A stretch of 64,000 bases of DNA, taken from Blautia sp. MSJ-19. Its GTDB lineage: Bacteria > Bacillota > Clostridia > Lachnospirales > Lachnospiraceae. Shown piece after piece: positions 39,821 through 48,170 of the stretch. The notes beneath the pieces are model-generated. The model did not search any database, was not told the origin of the DNA, and saw only the letters and a program-made list of their open reading frames with translations. A program made the translations under genes and the position numbers. Position 1 is the stretch's first letter; each line of letters begins with the position of its first letter. The stretch lies in assembly GCF_018918125.1 (NCBI RefSeq), contig NZ_JAHLQA010000009.1, forward strand, positions 1 through 64,000, given 5' to 3'.

Positions 39821-39900
39821 CATAAAGCCGGAAAATTGTTAAAGTTTTTCCATGCTTCTGGATTTGCATTAAATGCAATTTCTCTTGCATACTTTGGCAT
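39820..39900 (-). CDS. 26-codon ORF: leader peptide or YdeI-family remnant
   Basis: MPKYAREIAFNANPEAWKNFNNFPAL then TGA. An AAGGGAAA site precedes the ATG. The AWKNFNNF pattern recalls the YdeI/OmpD-associated family (where it is followed by PSYRRQY), so it may be the stub of a deleted gene. Its stop codon touches the base of the hairpin at 39771-39820, an arrangement also expected of a leader peptide. Confidence 0.4.
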   Translation of the reverse strand: MPKYAREIAFNANPEAWKNFNNFPAL

Positions 39901-39927
39901 AAAAATTTCCCTTACGGATTTTTATTT

Positions 39928-41520
39928 CTATTTTTCCAGAACCTCAATCGCACATTCATGCTTTTTCGTTTTCTTATTGTAATTAATACCAACAAGCAAT
40001 ATCTTTCCTCGATATTCTTTTAATACATTTCCATAATTCTTTTCTTTAATCTGATCCAATGCGCCAGAAACACTCTTGTCCCATTTTAGTTCAATTACTA
40101 CTGCTGGTTTATCCAAATGTTTCTTTCTAGGAATCATACATACATCTGCAAATCCCCTGCCTGATGGCATCTCTCGAACTATTGTGTAGAATTCCCGTGC
40201 AAAATAAAACGCAAGATTAATTGTACAACTAAGTGAGTTTTCATCATTATATTGAAGAATCGAAACTTCTTCATGTGCCTTTTCAATTCCCGATGCAACA
40301 GCTTCTTCATCCAATGACCATAATGCTTCTAATAATCTGCGGGACGATTCCACTGACTCTGCTACGCCATACCAGTTCATCGTACTAATTGCATTCACAT
40401 ATTCCTGTGAGACTTCTTTGTTTGGAATTTTCACAGTTTCATTTATACTGTCATAAGTCAGATATCCTAAATGTACCAGCAATGTCAATACATCATCCTT
40501 CGTAGCAAACGTAGTCATATCATTACTGAATGTTCCAACATTAACTGAAACAGCTTCCCCTGCAAGCATTCTAATTACAGAATCTTTCAGCCCATCCATA
40601 TTCATTTGAATATAGATTTTTAATGCTTCATAGGTCTCCGTCTGATTCCAGTAAGTTCCAAACTTATGCCGCATCATAGCTTCTACAACAGATTTAGGAT
40701 TATAGATGGAATAAGATTCATTTCCAGTCTGACGGTGCATAATCAAGTGATATCCATCATACCAGGTTTCCGCTTCCTCAAAACTCATTCCATATTTTTC
40801 ACATAAATCCAATGTTTCCTTCTCTGTAAAGCCAAAATATTCTGCCAACTCCCCCGGATCTGTCATTGAATATTCAGTAAACATATTTAAAGCCGAATGA
40901 GAACCATATTTTTTTATAGGCAAGATTCCTGTCATATACGCCAATGCGACATAATCTTTATCTTTCAACCATACCCGAAGAAAATCCAGATATTTTTTCT
41001 GTGCATTATAATCTTGCTGATATTCTCTGAACAAACAATCCCACTCATCAATCAAAATAACAAACGAACATCTTGTTTTACTATAAATATCTTTCATTAC
41101 CTGAATCAGATTATCTTCATCACGAAAACGTACATTATCAAAATGATCCTTCAAATCAAATATCACATATTTCTGTAGCATAGCAAGCATCTCATCCATG
41201 CTATGTGTCATACTGAGAAATTCCTGCATATTTACCTTAAGTACATCATACTGATTCCGATGCGTCTGATAGGAAGCTGACTGGCTGATTTTAAGCGAAT
41301 CAAACAGCTCTGAAGAATCTTCTCCACGCTCATAATATGCTGCCAGCATATCTGCGGCCATTGACTTCCCAAAACGTCTCGGTCGGCTGACACAAAGAAA
41401 TTTCTGACGAGTATTAAGAACTGCATTTGTTTTATCAATCAAGCCTGTTTTGTCTACATAAATTTCAGAATTCAAGCTTTCCCGAAACCCTTTGTTTCCC
41501 GGATTCAGATAACTGCTCAT
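39928..41520 (-). CDS. AAA-ATPase with PD-(D/E)XK nuclease-like domain (copy 1)
   Basis: A 530-residue protein of the AAA-ATPase_like/PDDEXK_9 family, common in gut anaerobes and of unknown function. The N-terminal ATPase has a variant P-loop (SRPRRFGKSMAADMLAAYY, about residues 44-62) and Walker B FVILIDEWDCLF near 130; the C-terminus has the nuclease core RGFADVCMIP ... AVVIELKW (about 460-485). The GGAGG site and ATG agree. A related protein is encoded at 48171-49862. What else it could be: a mobile or phage-linked factor. Confidence 0.88.
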   Translation of the reverse strand: MSSYLNPGNKGFRESLNSEIYVDKTGLIDKTNAVLNTRQKFLCVSRPRRFGKSMAADMLAAYYERGEDSSELFDSLKISQSASYQTHRNQYDVLKVNMQEFLSMTHSMDEMLAMLQKYVIFDLKDHFDNVRFRDEDNLIQVMKDIYSKTRCSFVILIDEWDCLFREYQQDYNAQKKYLDFLRVWLKDKDYVALAYMTGILPIKKYGSHSALNMFTEYSMTDPGELAEYFGFTEKETLDLCEKYGMSFEEAETWYDGYHLIMHRQTGNESYSIYNPKSVVEAMMRHKFGTYWNQTETYEALKIYIQMNMDGLKDSVIRMLAGEAVSVNVGTFSNDMTTFATKDDVLTLLVHLGYLTYDSINETVKIPNKEVSQEYVNAISTMNWYGVAESVESSRRLLEALWSLDEEAVASGIEKAHEEVSILQYNDENSLSCTINLAFYFAREFYTIVREMPSGRGFADVCMIPRKKHLDKPAVVIELKWDKSVSGALDQIKEKNYGNVLKEYRGKILLVGINYNKKTKKHECAIEVLEK

Positions 41521-41643
41521 GCAACTTCCTCCCTGTCAAATCTTTTATGATTTTTATTATACTGAATTTCATTAACAACCACAAGGAAAATGCAAATTAA
41601 GAACCTTCATTTGATAAATTTAATTGTTCTTGCAAACTGGAGG

Positions 41644-42390
41644 TTAAATATGTGCGATTGCTCTCAATCTGCGGTAATCGGCAATCCATTCATCACCATT
41701 CCAAAGATACTCTTTTGTTAAATCCTCAACTTTTTTTATGATTTCTTCCTGCGTTTTTTCCGACATCAATTCCAAATCAGATGCAAAAAATTGTCTTATC
41801 CAATTTGCTAATCCTCTCTCATGATCTTTTAATGGTGTCGTTCTATTGTAATCATAAATTTTATCAATCATAAAGTTGTTCTTTTTCAGCAAGCCAGAAA
41901 AAGTATCTACAGTTGGGAAGTTGAACTTAGGTTTATATTTATATTCAAAATCCTGGCAAACACTCATAAAGGCATTCTCAATGGTAGCAATATTGCCATT
42001 TGCACCAAATTCACAAATCAATAATCCATTTGGCTTCAACACTTTATAAACTTGCTTTAACAAGGTATCATGGTCAGCTATCCAATGAAAAACCGCATTT
42101 GAGAAAACAACATCAAACTGCTTCTCAAATGGCAAATCGAGTGCATCACAAACCACAAATTGCATATTGGAATATTGTTTTTTCGCCTTTGCTATCATAC
42201 TTGCAGAGCTGTCCACGCCAATAATTGTATCTGCGAAATTCGACAGTTGTGCAGTAAGCATTCCTGTCCCGCACCCCAAATCCAAAATGCTTTGATTTTT
42301 ATTTTCAGGCACAAACTCTAAAAGTCCTTTTCCGTATTCTGCGACAAAATCATGCTTATTATCATACAACACTGCATTCCAATCGCCCAT
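41644..42390 (-). CDS. Class I SAM-dependent methyltransferase (trans-aconitate-methyltransferase-like)
   Basis: A 248-residue methyltransferase. Motif I ILDLGCGTGMLTAQL near residue 35, the acidic end of beta2 (IIGVDSS) and motif IV DVVFSNAVFHWIAD near 100 are clear. Start at 42390 from GGAGGTGAATGT. Similar to trans-aconitate 2-methyltransferase, but the acceptor cannot be read from the sequence. It lies just past the 3' side of the group II intron. Confidence 0.88.
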   Translation of the reverse strand: MGDWNAVLYDNKHDFVAEYGKGLLEFVPENKNQSILDLGCGTGMLTAQLSNFADTIIGVDSSASMIAKAKKQYSNMQFVVCDALDLPFEKQFDVVFSNAVFHWIADHDTLLKQVYKVLKPNGLLICEFGANGNIATIENAFMSVCQDFEYKYKPKFNFPTVDTFSGLLKKNNFMIDKIYDYNRTTPLKDHERGLANWIRQFFASDLELMSEKTQEEIIKKVEDLTKEYLWNGDEWIADYRRLRAIAHI

Positions 42391-42672
42391 ACATTCACCT
42401 CCACAAATTCCGATTGTTCTACTTCTTTTCAATGAGCCACCTTCTTGCCCTTCGGATAAGAAGTATCCCTCGCTTTCAGCTCGGTTAATTCTCCTCAAGC
42501 CATTGAAAACACTGGATTTATCGCAGGTGAGCTTTCCCTTATTGTTTTCCTTGTGTTATATCGTCCCACCAGTGTTTACGAACTCTGATAAGGGCAAATA
42601 CAAGGGTGCAGGACATCCGGTGGATGTCCGCTTTGCACCGACCGAAGCGGCAGCGGAGACCAAGAAAATCTC
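42391..42672. other. Unassigned stretch between methyltransferase and intron
   Basis: No supported gene. Open frames exist on both strands, but none has a ribosome site and family match; one plus-strand frame runs into intron RNA. A GGACATCC/GGATGTCC inverted repeat is at about 42612-42629. Possibly debris of an older element. Confidence 0.5.
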
Positions 42673-44632
42673 TAGTAGATATGGGGATTACTCCCCATAC
42701 CCCTACACAAAACCGTACGTGCGCTATTAACGCATACGGCTTTTCACTTTATATTCATACTTTATCTATAAAACAAACTTACCTTAATACTCGGTTCTAA
42801 TAATGGGAATGTTCGAAGCAGTCCATTAAAGAAAGTATCCAACGTATAACTTCTTTTCTGACTTCTCCGATTCATCCATTTATACAATAACCATTTGGTC
42901 TGCACAAGAAAGTTCTTCACTTCTCTCGTATTGTCGGTCACTCCATAATACTGGTAATGTCCACGCAATTTTGCATTTACTGTTTTTAATATCAATTCCA
43001 ATGGCATTGTCCTATGTGTCTTTATCCATTCTTTCATTGCTTTAATTTTACTGCGGAATTTCTTTTTGCTGGTCTTTACCCTACAACGGAAAAACTCTCT
43101 CTTTCCGTCCATTCCGCAATAAAACGTGAAACCAAGAAAATCAAAGGTATCTGGTTTTCTCTCCCCTCTTGCTTTTCTGTTGTGCCTGGCAAACCTCCCG
43201 AATTCCAATATCTTTGTCTTTTCTTCTGCCAGTTCCAATCCGTATTTAGCAAAGCGTTCTTCCAGTCTCTGCTTAAATATTTCAGCTTCATACTGGTTCT
43301 GAAAACAACAGACAAAATCATCACAGTATCGGATGAGATAACATTCTCCTTCACACTGTCTCTTTACGATTACATCAAACCAGTTATCCAATACATAATG
43401 CAGATATATATTTGCTAGTATCGGACTTGCCCCGTTTCCCTGTGGGGTTCCTCGTTCGCTGTCAAGGTATTTGCCATTTTCCATGATTCCAGCTTTCAGA
43501 AATTTCTCTATAATCTCAAGAAATTTCCGGTCTGCTATATCATGCGCCAACATCTTCATCAGCCATTCATGGTCTACATTGTCAAAGAATCCTCTGATAT
43601 CTGCTTCTACCACATAGTTTGTCTTTCGATACTGTACCCTCTCTATGATTTCCCTTACTGCCTGATGGCAGTTCCTGTTCGGACGGAATCCAAAGCTCTC
43701 ATTATAGAACTTCGGTTCATAAATCTGTTCCAGTATCTGTGCAATCGCATTCTCCACCAGTTTATCTTCGTAACAGGAGATTCCCAGTGGCCGCATTTTG
43801 CCTTTTGTTTCCTTCGGAATATAGACACGCCTTGTTGGATTTGGACGGTAGCTTCCGCTTTTCATCCGTTTCACAAGATTCGTGAGATTTTCCTCCAGAT
43901 TCTTTTCGTAATCTTCTTTGGTCACCTTATCAATTCCATACGCTTTCTTCCTGTCTATAGTTTTATGGATTGCTCTCAGCGTATCCTCATTGATGTAGGA
44001 TGCAAGATTCTGAACCTTTCTGTCAGTTCTGTTTGCTTTCGCGATATTATACTGTATTCCAAGTAACTCATTCACCATGTTTATCAGCTCTCTTTTGTCT
44101 GCATAGTTCTTTTGTTCTTGAAGCTATAAAGTGCACAGCCCTTTTCTCCATCTGCTTTCACAGACTTCTGCGATAATATGGCTGTGTCGGACTTCCTGCC
44201 ACTTATTTGGATTCCTAACGCATTTCTTTGTTTTGGTTTCCATATCTTTTTTTCAGGAAATGACAGGATCTCAGCTGTTCCGATAACATACTTATCATCA
44301 ACCTCGCCAAGTTCTCAGACTGGGGGATGCCATTATAACCTTGCCTTATCGGTCATAGTGGTGTTGTCTGCTGTGAATATGAGCACATCGACCATTTCCA
44401 ACCTCATACTAATTTCCCAGCTCAATCACTCCACTTTCGTTTCGGCTCTGTTGCTCCCTGTCCTACGCTTAAACCTAATGTTGCCATTTTGGTTCCAAGG
44501 ACTCGGTACAGGCGGTTGGCCAGACCTTACCTGATAGGATTTTCCTACTGTATGATTATCAGCTTACCAAAGCTTACAAAATTTCTTCTGCTCGCTAGGG
44601 GAAATCAGCTATGCTGATTTCACAGCTCGCAC
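42673..44632 (-). mobile_element. Group II intron, apparently full length
   Basis: On the minus strand it starts with GTGCGAG at 44632, the conserved 5' end, and ends near 42673. It contains 550 bases of 5' RNA domains, the maturase gene, and then domain V (42712-42743, with GCCGTATGCG and CGCACGTACGG arms around TTAATA) and domain VI (42673-42707, stem TATGGGG/CCCCATA). About 1.96 kb. The exact 3' base is uncertain by a few positions. Confidence 0.9.
42762..44078 (-). CDS. ltrA: Group II intron reverse transcriptase/maturase
   Basis: A 438-residue protein that helps the intron splice and copies it back into DNA. The reverse-transcriptase core is complete: GIDKVTKEDYEKNL, RPLGISCYEDKLVENAIAQIL, FGFRPNRNCHQAV, VEADIRGFFDNVDH (first aspartate) and YLIRYCDDFVCCF (YCDD instead of the usual YADD). 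A maturase thumb (FLGFTFYC ... LNAKLRGHYQYYGV-like) follows. No HNH endonuclease domain is present, so it should target single-stranded or replication-linked sites. Confidence 0.95.
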   Translation of the reverse strand: MVNELLGIQYNIAKANRTDRKVQNLASYINEDTLRAIHKTIDRKKAYGIDKVTKEDYEKNLEENLTNLVKRMKSGSYRPNPTRRVYIPKETKGKMRPLGISCYEDKLVENAIAQILEQIYEPKFYNESFGFRPNRNCHQAVREIIERVQYRKTNYVVEADIRGFFDNVDHEWLMKMLAHDIADRKFLEIIEKFLKAGIMENGKYLDSERGTPQGNGASPILANIYLHYVLDNWFDVIVKRQCEGECYLIRYCDDFVCCFQNQYEAEIFKQRLEERFAKYGLELAEEKTKILEFGRFARHNRKARGERKPDTFDFLGFTFYCGMDGKREFFRCRVKTSKKKFRSKIKAMKEWIKTHRTMPLELILKTVNAKLRGHYQYYGVTDNTREVKNFLVQTKWLLYKWMNRRSQKRSYTLDTFFNGLLRTFPLLEPSIKVSLFYR

Positions 44633-44738
44633 CATATAAAACAGTATAACACAAAATGAAATTGACATGGTGAACTGATTGAAATGCTTCTGATTTTTGT
44701 AACTGATGATTGATTGAATGATAAGGAGATAGGATACG

Positions 44739-45020
44739 ATGAGAACAATATTTGCAAAATACAATCCACAACGCAATAGCATTGATGTTTATACCAGTAC
44801 AAGTTACATGCTTCGCATTGACTGTTGGGAAGCAGAAAAGAATTTAAAGACTACACCCGGATCAGATTGTGCATTAAATGCACTTGCCATTGATGAACCG
44901 CTTGAATATGCAAGGTTATATCTTGATGGAATTTTGCAGATGTGGGTGGATGCGGAAGATTTTCTGTATTATTTACCATCTGGAAAACTTTTGCAAACCA
45001 AAAATCATTGCTTCCTTTAA
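44739..45020 (+). CDS. DUF6061 small protein
   Basis: 93 residues, starting MRTIFAKYNPQRNSIDVYTSTSYMLRIDCWEAE. It matches a short family, DUF6061 as I recall it, seen in Clostridia accessory regions. No catalytic or membrane feature; slightly acidic. The AAGGAGATAGG site supports the start. It is divergent from the group II intron, 106 bases from its 5' end, and overlaps the SDR gene's stop by four bases tail to tail. The last ~15 residues may not belong to the original domain. Function unknown. Confidence 0.75.
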   Translation: MRTIFAKYNPQRNSIDVYTSTSYMLRIDCWEAEKNLKTTPGSDCALNALAIDEPLEYARLYLDGILQMWVDAEDFLYYLPSGKLLQTKNHCFL

Positions 45021-45781
45021 TAAAATTTTTTTACCACTTTCATCATCCATAATGATGGAAAAAACTTACTTACAACTCGATAGGATTTATAAAACATCCC
45101 CGGTGTATAAGCACCTTTTCCTTTTTCTGCTTTTTCCAATGCTTTAGCAGTGATTTCTGACATATCCAGAAACGGAAGCTTATTGATTTTCTGGCTTTGC
45201 CGTCCCTGTCCTTTCGGATTCATTTCTGTATCCATATTTCCAGGACAAAGAAGAAGTACATTGATATCTTTATCCAACAACTCCTCACGAAGTGCTTTAC
45301 CAAAATAATAAACATATTTCTTTGTTGCACTATATACTGTCTGATTTGGAACCGGTACAAATGAAGATACCGAGCATGTAATAATTGTGTAGCTACCTTT
45401 TTGCATATAAGGAAGCATGATTCTCTGAATCAACGTCATTCCCTTGATATTAACGGAAATCATATCTAAAATATCTTCCTGCCTCATATCAGCAAATTTA
45501 CCTGATTTTTCATATCCGGCATTATTGATCAGCAATTTTACCTGCGGTTTTTCATTTTCCATTTTTTTGATCATTTTATCATAGGAAGATTCCTCAATTA
45601 AATCCACCTCTATTGCAACCACTTTTTTATTCTTGTATTTTCCGGCAAGTTTATCTAATCGTTCTTTTCTTCTTGCCAAAATCCAGTATTCATCCATCTG
45701 CGGATACCTGTTTACAACTGCTTCTAAAAACTTTACTCCAAGACCTGATGACGCTCCTGTAATGACTGCTATATCTGCCAT
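45017..45781 (-). CDS. Short-chain dehydrogenase/reductase
   Basis: A 254-residue NAD(P)-dependent oxidoreductase of the classical SDR type: TGASSGLGVKF cofactor motif at the N-terminus, INNAGYE near residue 90, catalytic serine in TCSVSS and YxxxK in YSATKKY near 155. Last gene of tetR-EFR1-SDR, nine bases after the EFR1 gene. Substrate unknown. Confidence 0.92.
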   Translation of the reverse strand: MADIAVITGASSGLGVKFLEAVVNRYPQMDEYWILARRKERLDKLAGKYKNKKVVAIEVDLIEESSYDKMIKKMENEKPQVKLLINNAGYEKSGKFADMRQEDILDMISVNIKGMTLIQRIMLPYMQKGSYTIITCSVSSFVPVPNQTVYSATKKYVYYFGKALREELLDKDINVLLLCPGNMDTEMNPKGQGRQSQKINKLPFLDMSEITAKALEKAEKGKGAYTPGMFYKSYRVVSKFFPSLWMMKVVKKFY

Positions 45782-45789
45782 ATTTCTTC

Positions 45790-46548
45790 CTAAATTCTTG
45801 TGTAAGGATTTTTATACTGTCCATGTCTGTCAGTTTTTCCATTGCCATAGCTGATTGCGAATTTCGGGCATCTGTGAAGACAGCCAAGACACATTTCACA
45901 TTCTTCCGCCTTCCAGACAGGATCCCCTTCTTCCATCCGTATTGCTCCGACAGGACACTTTTTTGCACACAAACCGCAGCCAACACATACCTCTTTGTTT
46001 ACGGACAGATTTTTTGTTTTTCTTTCTGTAGCATACATATAAGCTGCGGGAATTGCTGTTATCCACTTTGGTAATTTTCTGTCTATAAAATCACCTTTTC
46101 TTTTTGAAATTATATTGTCGATAACAAGTTCCAACTGCTTTTTTCCGTCACTCAGCCACTTATCAACTCTATTCTTATCCGTAAGGTCAAACACCGGAGT
46201 CCATGTATCAGGCATGATCACACTATAATACGCATCAAACTTCTGTCCATGATGAGCCATAATGTCCTTCGCCATGCTTCCAGCCTTACCTGTTGTTGTC
46301 CCATAGCTGGCAAGGAAAAAAGTATATCCGCAATTTTCTGTTCTGAGTTTGTCCAGATAGTCTGCAACAATCCGTGGAAGACGCCAGAAATAAGTCGGCA
46401 CTACAATTCCAAGTATTGTTTCATCGAAAAAAATATACTTGTCCTCACGGATGCAGTCTACGATAGACATGCATGTTTCGTTTGTTTTCTCTGCAATCTG
46501 TTCTGAAATATATTTTCCGTTTCCAGTTGCACTGAAATACAAAATCAT
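45790..46548 (-). CDS. EFR1-family ferredoxin with flavodoxin-like domain
   Basis: A 252-residue redox protein: N-terminal flavodoxin fold (MILYFSATGNGKYISEQIA; VPTYFWRLPRIVADYL) and two C-terminal 4Fe-4S motifs (CVGCGLCAKKCPVGAI and CEMCLGCLHRCPKFAI, about 195-235). Such EFR1 proteins carry electrons in strict anaerobes, with unknown partners. It overlaps the TetR gene by ATGA, so translation is coupled. Confidence 0.93.
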   Translation of the reverse strand: MILYFSATGNGKYISEQIAEKTNETCMSIVDCIREDKYIFFDETILGIVVPTYFWRLPRIVADYLDKLRTENCGYTFFLASYGTTTGKAGSMAKDIMAHHGQKFDAYYSVIMPDTWTPVFDLTDKNRVDKWLSDGKKQLELVIDNIISKRKGDFIDRKLPKWITAIPAAYMYATERKTKNLSVNKEVCVGCGLCAKKCPVGAIRMEEGDPVWKAEECEMCLGCLHRCPKFAISYGNGKTDRHGQYKNPYTRI

Positions 46549-47135
46549 TTTTTATGAGCCTCCTTTTCCACACTGCCAAGAAGAAATCGGACTGCCTGTA
46601 ATGCCTCCTCTTTGCTTAGCTGTTCCTTTGTAAAAAAACATTTTTCAAGTAGCATTTCAAGCGTAGCGGCATAGTAGTCAACCATAACATCTTCACGCAC
46701 AGGAAAATCTTTCGTTCCGGGACATTTCCTTATTACCTGCCCTATCTGCTTTTTTATAAAAGCACGCAGAGAAGCCATACATCTTCCTTCCAGACCGTTT
46801 TTTAATAAAATCCGGTAAATCTGTGGTCTGTACTGATCAAGATATCCATACAACAGAGAAAATATCTGCTCTGTGTTTTGTTCCCCCTGAACATTCAGAT
46901 ATTTTTCTATATCCATATCTTTCATAATTGCAATCCAGCAATAATCCATCAGATCATAAATGTCATCAAAATAATTATAAAATGTTGACCTTGGATAATT
47001 GCATAGACCACAAATTTTCTGGACAGAAATTTCCTCTAACGGCATATCTGCCAGCATCACTATCATTTTTTCTGAAAAGTCTGCTAATGTCCTTTTCGCA
47101 AATCTGCTTGTTTTACCTGATAAATTAACTTTCAT
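46545..47135 (-). CDS. TetR-family regulator
   Basis: A 196-residue repressor with the HTH LEEISVQKICGLCNYPRSTFYNYFDDIYDLMDY at about residues 34-65 and a C-terminal TetR_C_8-like ligand domain. It is the first gene of the tetR-EFR1-SDR operon and presumably controls it; repeated palindromes upstream are likely operators. GGAG eight bases before the ATG. Confidence 0.92.
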   Translation of the reverse strand: MKVNLSGKTSRFAKRTLADFSEKMIVMLADMPLEEISVQKICGLCNYPRSTFYNYFDDIYDLMDYCWIAIMKDMDIEKYLNVQGEQNTEQIFSLLYGYLDQYRPQIYRILLKNGLEGRCMASLRAFIKKQIGQVIRKCPGTKDFPVREDVMVDYYAATLEMLLEKCFFTKEQLSKEEALQAVRFLLGSVEKEAHKK

Positions 47136-47164
47136 GTAAATTACTCCAGTTGAATATTTATGTA

Positions 47165-47265
47165 CAGATGTCCATCTGCTTATAATTTACCAACCGTATG
47201 ATTAAAAATCAATCTTCAATTATCGCCTCTCGTCCACACATGGACATTTTTGTAAAAATGTCCAT
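47165..47265. promoter_or_regulatory. Putative TetR operators
   Basis: Perfect palindrome CAGATG-TC-CATCTG (47165-47178) lies directly downstream of a minus-strand -10 (TATAAG, 47179-47184). A second palindrome (47240-47265) has arms ATGGACAT and ATGTCCAT. All share the octamer ATGTCCAT, three copies in all. Confidence 0.6.
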
Positions 47266-47269
47266 AAAA

Positions 47270-47316
47270 ATGCCAGTGCACATTTAACGTACACTGGCAT
47301 TATGATTTTGCATATT
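47270..47316 (-). terminator. Terminator-like hairpin after ogt
   Basis: AATGCCAGTG ... CACTGGCATT stem (47269-47300), between the ogt stop and the tetR operators. The T-run on the minus strand is short (TTTTTATGG). Confidence 0.55.
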
Positions 47317-47325
47317 CAATTTTCT

Positions 47326-47883
47326 CTACAGTGCTGTCTCTTTCTTTGGTACAAATAAACGGCTCATATCCGCATGTTCCAACTCAAGCAGTGCAATTTT
47401 CTTATTAATTCCTCCGGCATATCCTGTCAGGCTGCCGTTTGTGCCAACTACACGATGACAGGGAATGATGATGGAAATTTCATTATGTCCGACCGCACCG
47501 CCAACTGCCTGTGCCGACATACGGGAAGTGTTTTTCATCTCGCCCATTTTGCGGGCAATCTCTCCATATGTAATCGTCTGTCCATATGGAATTTGTAGTA
47601 AAATCTTCCACACAGCCTGCCTGAATGCAGATCCTGCTGGATGAAGTGGTGGTGTAAATTCCGGTTCTTTCCCGGAAAAATAGATGTCCAGCCATTTTTT
47701 TGTCTCTGTGAGAATCTCTGTTTCCTGTGGAATATGCTGATTCGGAAGCGTGTTTGCAAAATATTTCTGCCCTTCAAACCACAGACCGGTAAGTCCAACT
47801 TCATCTGCCGCCAGCAAAATATCTCCCAGTGGAGATACATAGGTACAGGTATAAATCATAATTTTGTTATTCCTTTCATTCAT
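47326..47883 (-). CDS. ogt: Methylated-DNA-protein-cysteine methyltransferase
   Basis: Repairs O6-alkylguanine by moving the alkyl group to its own cysteine. 185 residues, with the active site IIIPCHRVVG (cysteine about 142), GQTITYGEIARKMG for the recognition helix, and GYAGGINKKIALLELE at the end. A start at 47859 (MIYTCTY) is also possible. The truncated intron copy lies 39 bases before the first ATG, and may have replaced its former promoter. Confidence 0.95.
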   Translation of the reverse strand: MNERNNKIMIYTCTYVSPLGDILLAADEVGLTGLWFEGQKYFANTLPNQHIPQETEILTETKKWLDIYFSGKEPEFTPPLHPAGSAFRQAVWKILLQIPYGQTITYGEIARKMGEMKNTSRMSAQAVGGAVGHNEISIIIPCHRVVGTNGSLTGYAGGINKKIALLELEHADMSRLFVPKKETAL

Positions 47884-47921
47884 AATTGACTCCGTCGCAC
47901 GAAGTACAGTAGAAAACTCTT

Positions 47922-48081
47922 TAGTAGATATGGGGATTACTCCCCATACCCCTACACAAAACCGTACGTGCGCTATTAACGCATACGGCTTTTCACTTTA
48001 TATTTTCATACTTTATCTATAAAACAAACTTACCTTAATACTCGGTTCTAATAATGGGAATGTTCGAAGCAGTCCATTAAA
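47922..48081 (-). mobile_element. 5'-truncated group II intron copy
   Basis: About 160 bases nearly identical to the last part of the intron at 42673-42830: the final 22 codons of the maturase, the linker (two extra bases), domain V and domain VI. The 5' domains and most of ltrA are missing. It cannot move by itself. Confidence 0.92.
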
Positions 48082-48170
48082 AATGGCTGTGGCAATTTCA
48101 CCTACCATATCTGTTATTTTAAGGTTCGAATTCCTGTTTCACTCTCCTTCGTTTTTTACAATATAAATGA

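Noticed and set aside
38569-39900. c-di-AMP (ydaO) or other ion riboswitch before the cation antiporter
   Set aside because: The leader is too short and lacks the conserved cores of those classes; only a simple hairpin is seen.
42503-42730. 75-codon plus-strand frame with a GAGHPVDVRFAPTEAAAETKK-like stretch
   Set aside because: It runs into group II intron domain VI and V RNA, and has no ribosome site; part of it may be debris of a lost gene but I cannot name it.
48119-48145. tRNA T-arm-like sequence (GGTTCGAATTCC)
   Set aside because: No matching acceptor, D or anticodon arm around it, so not a tRNA; a tRNA fragment at an insertion point is possible but unsupported.
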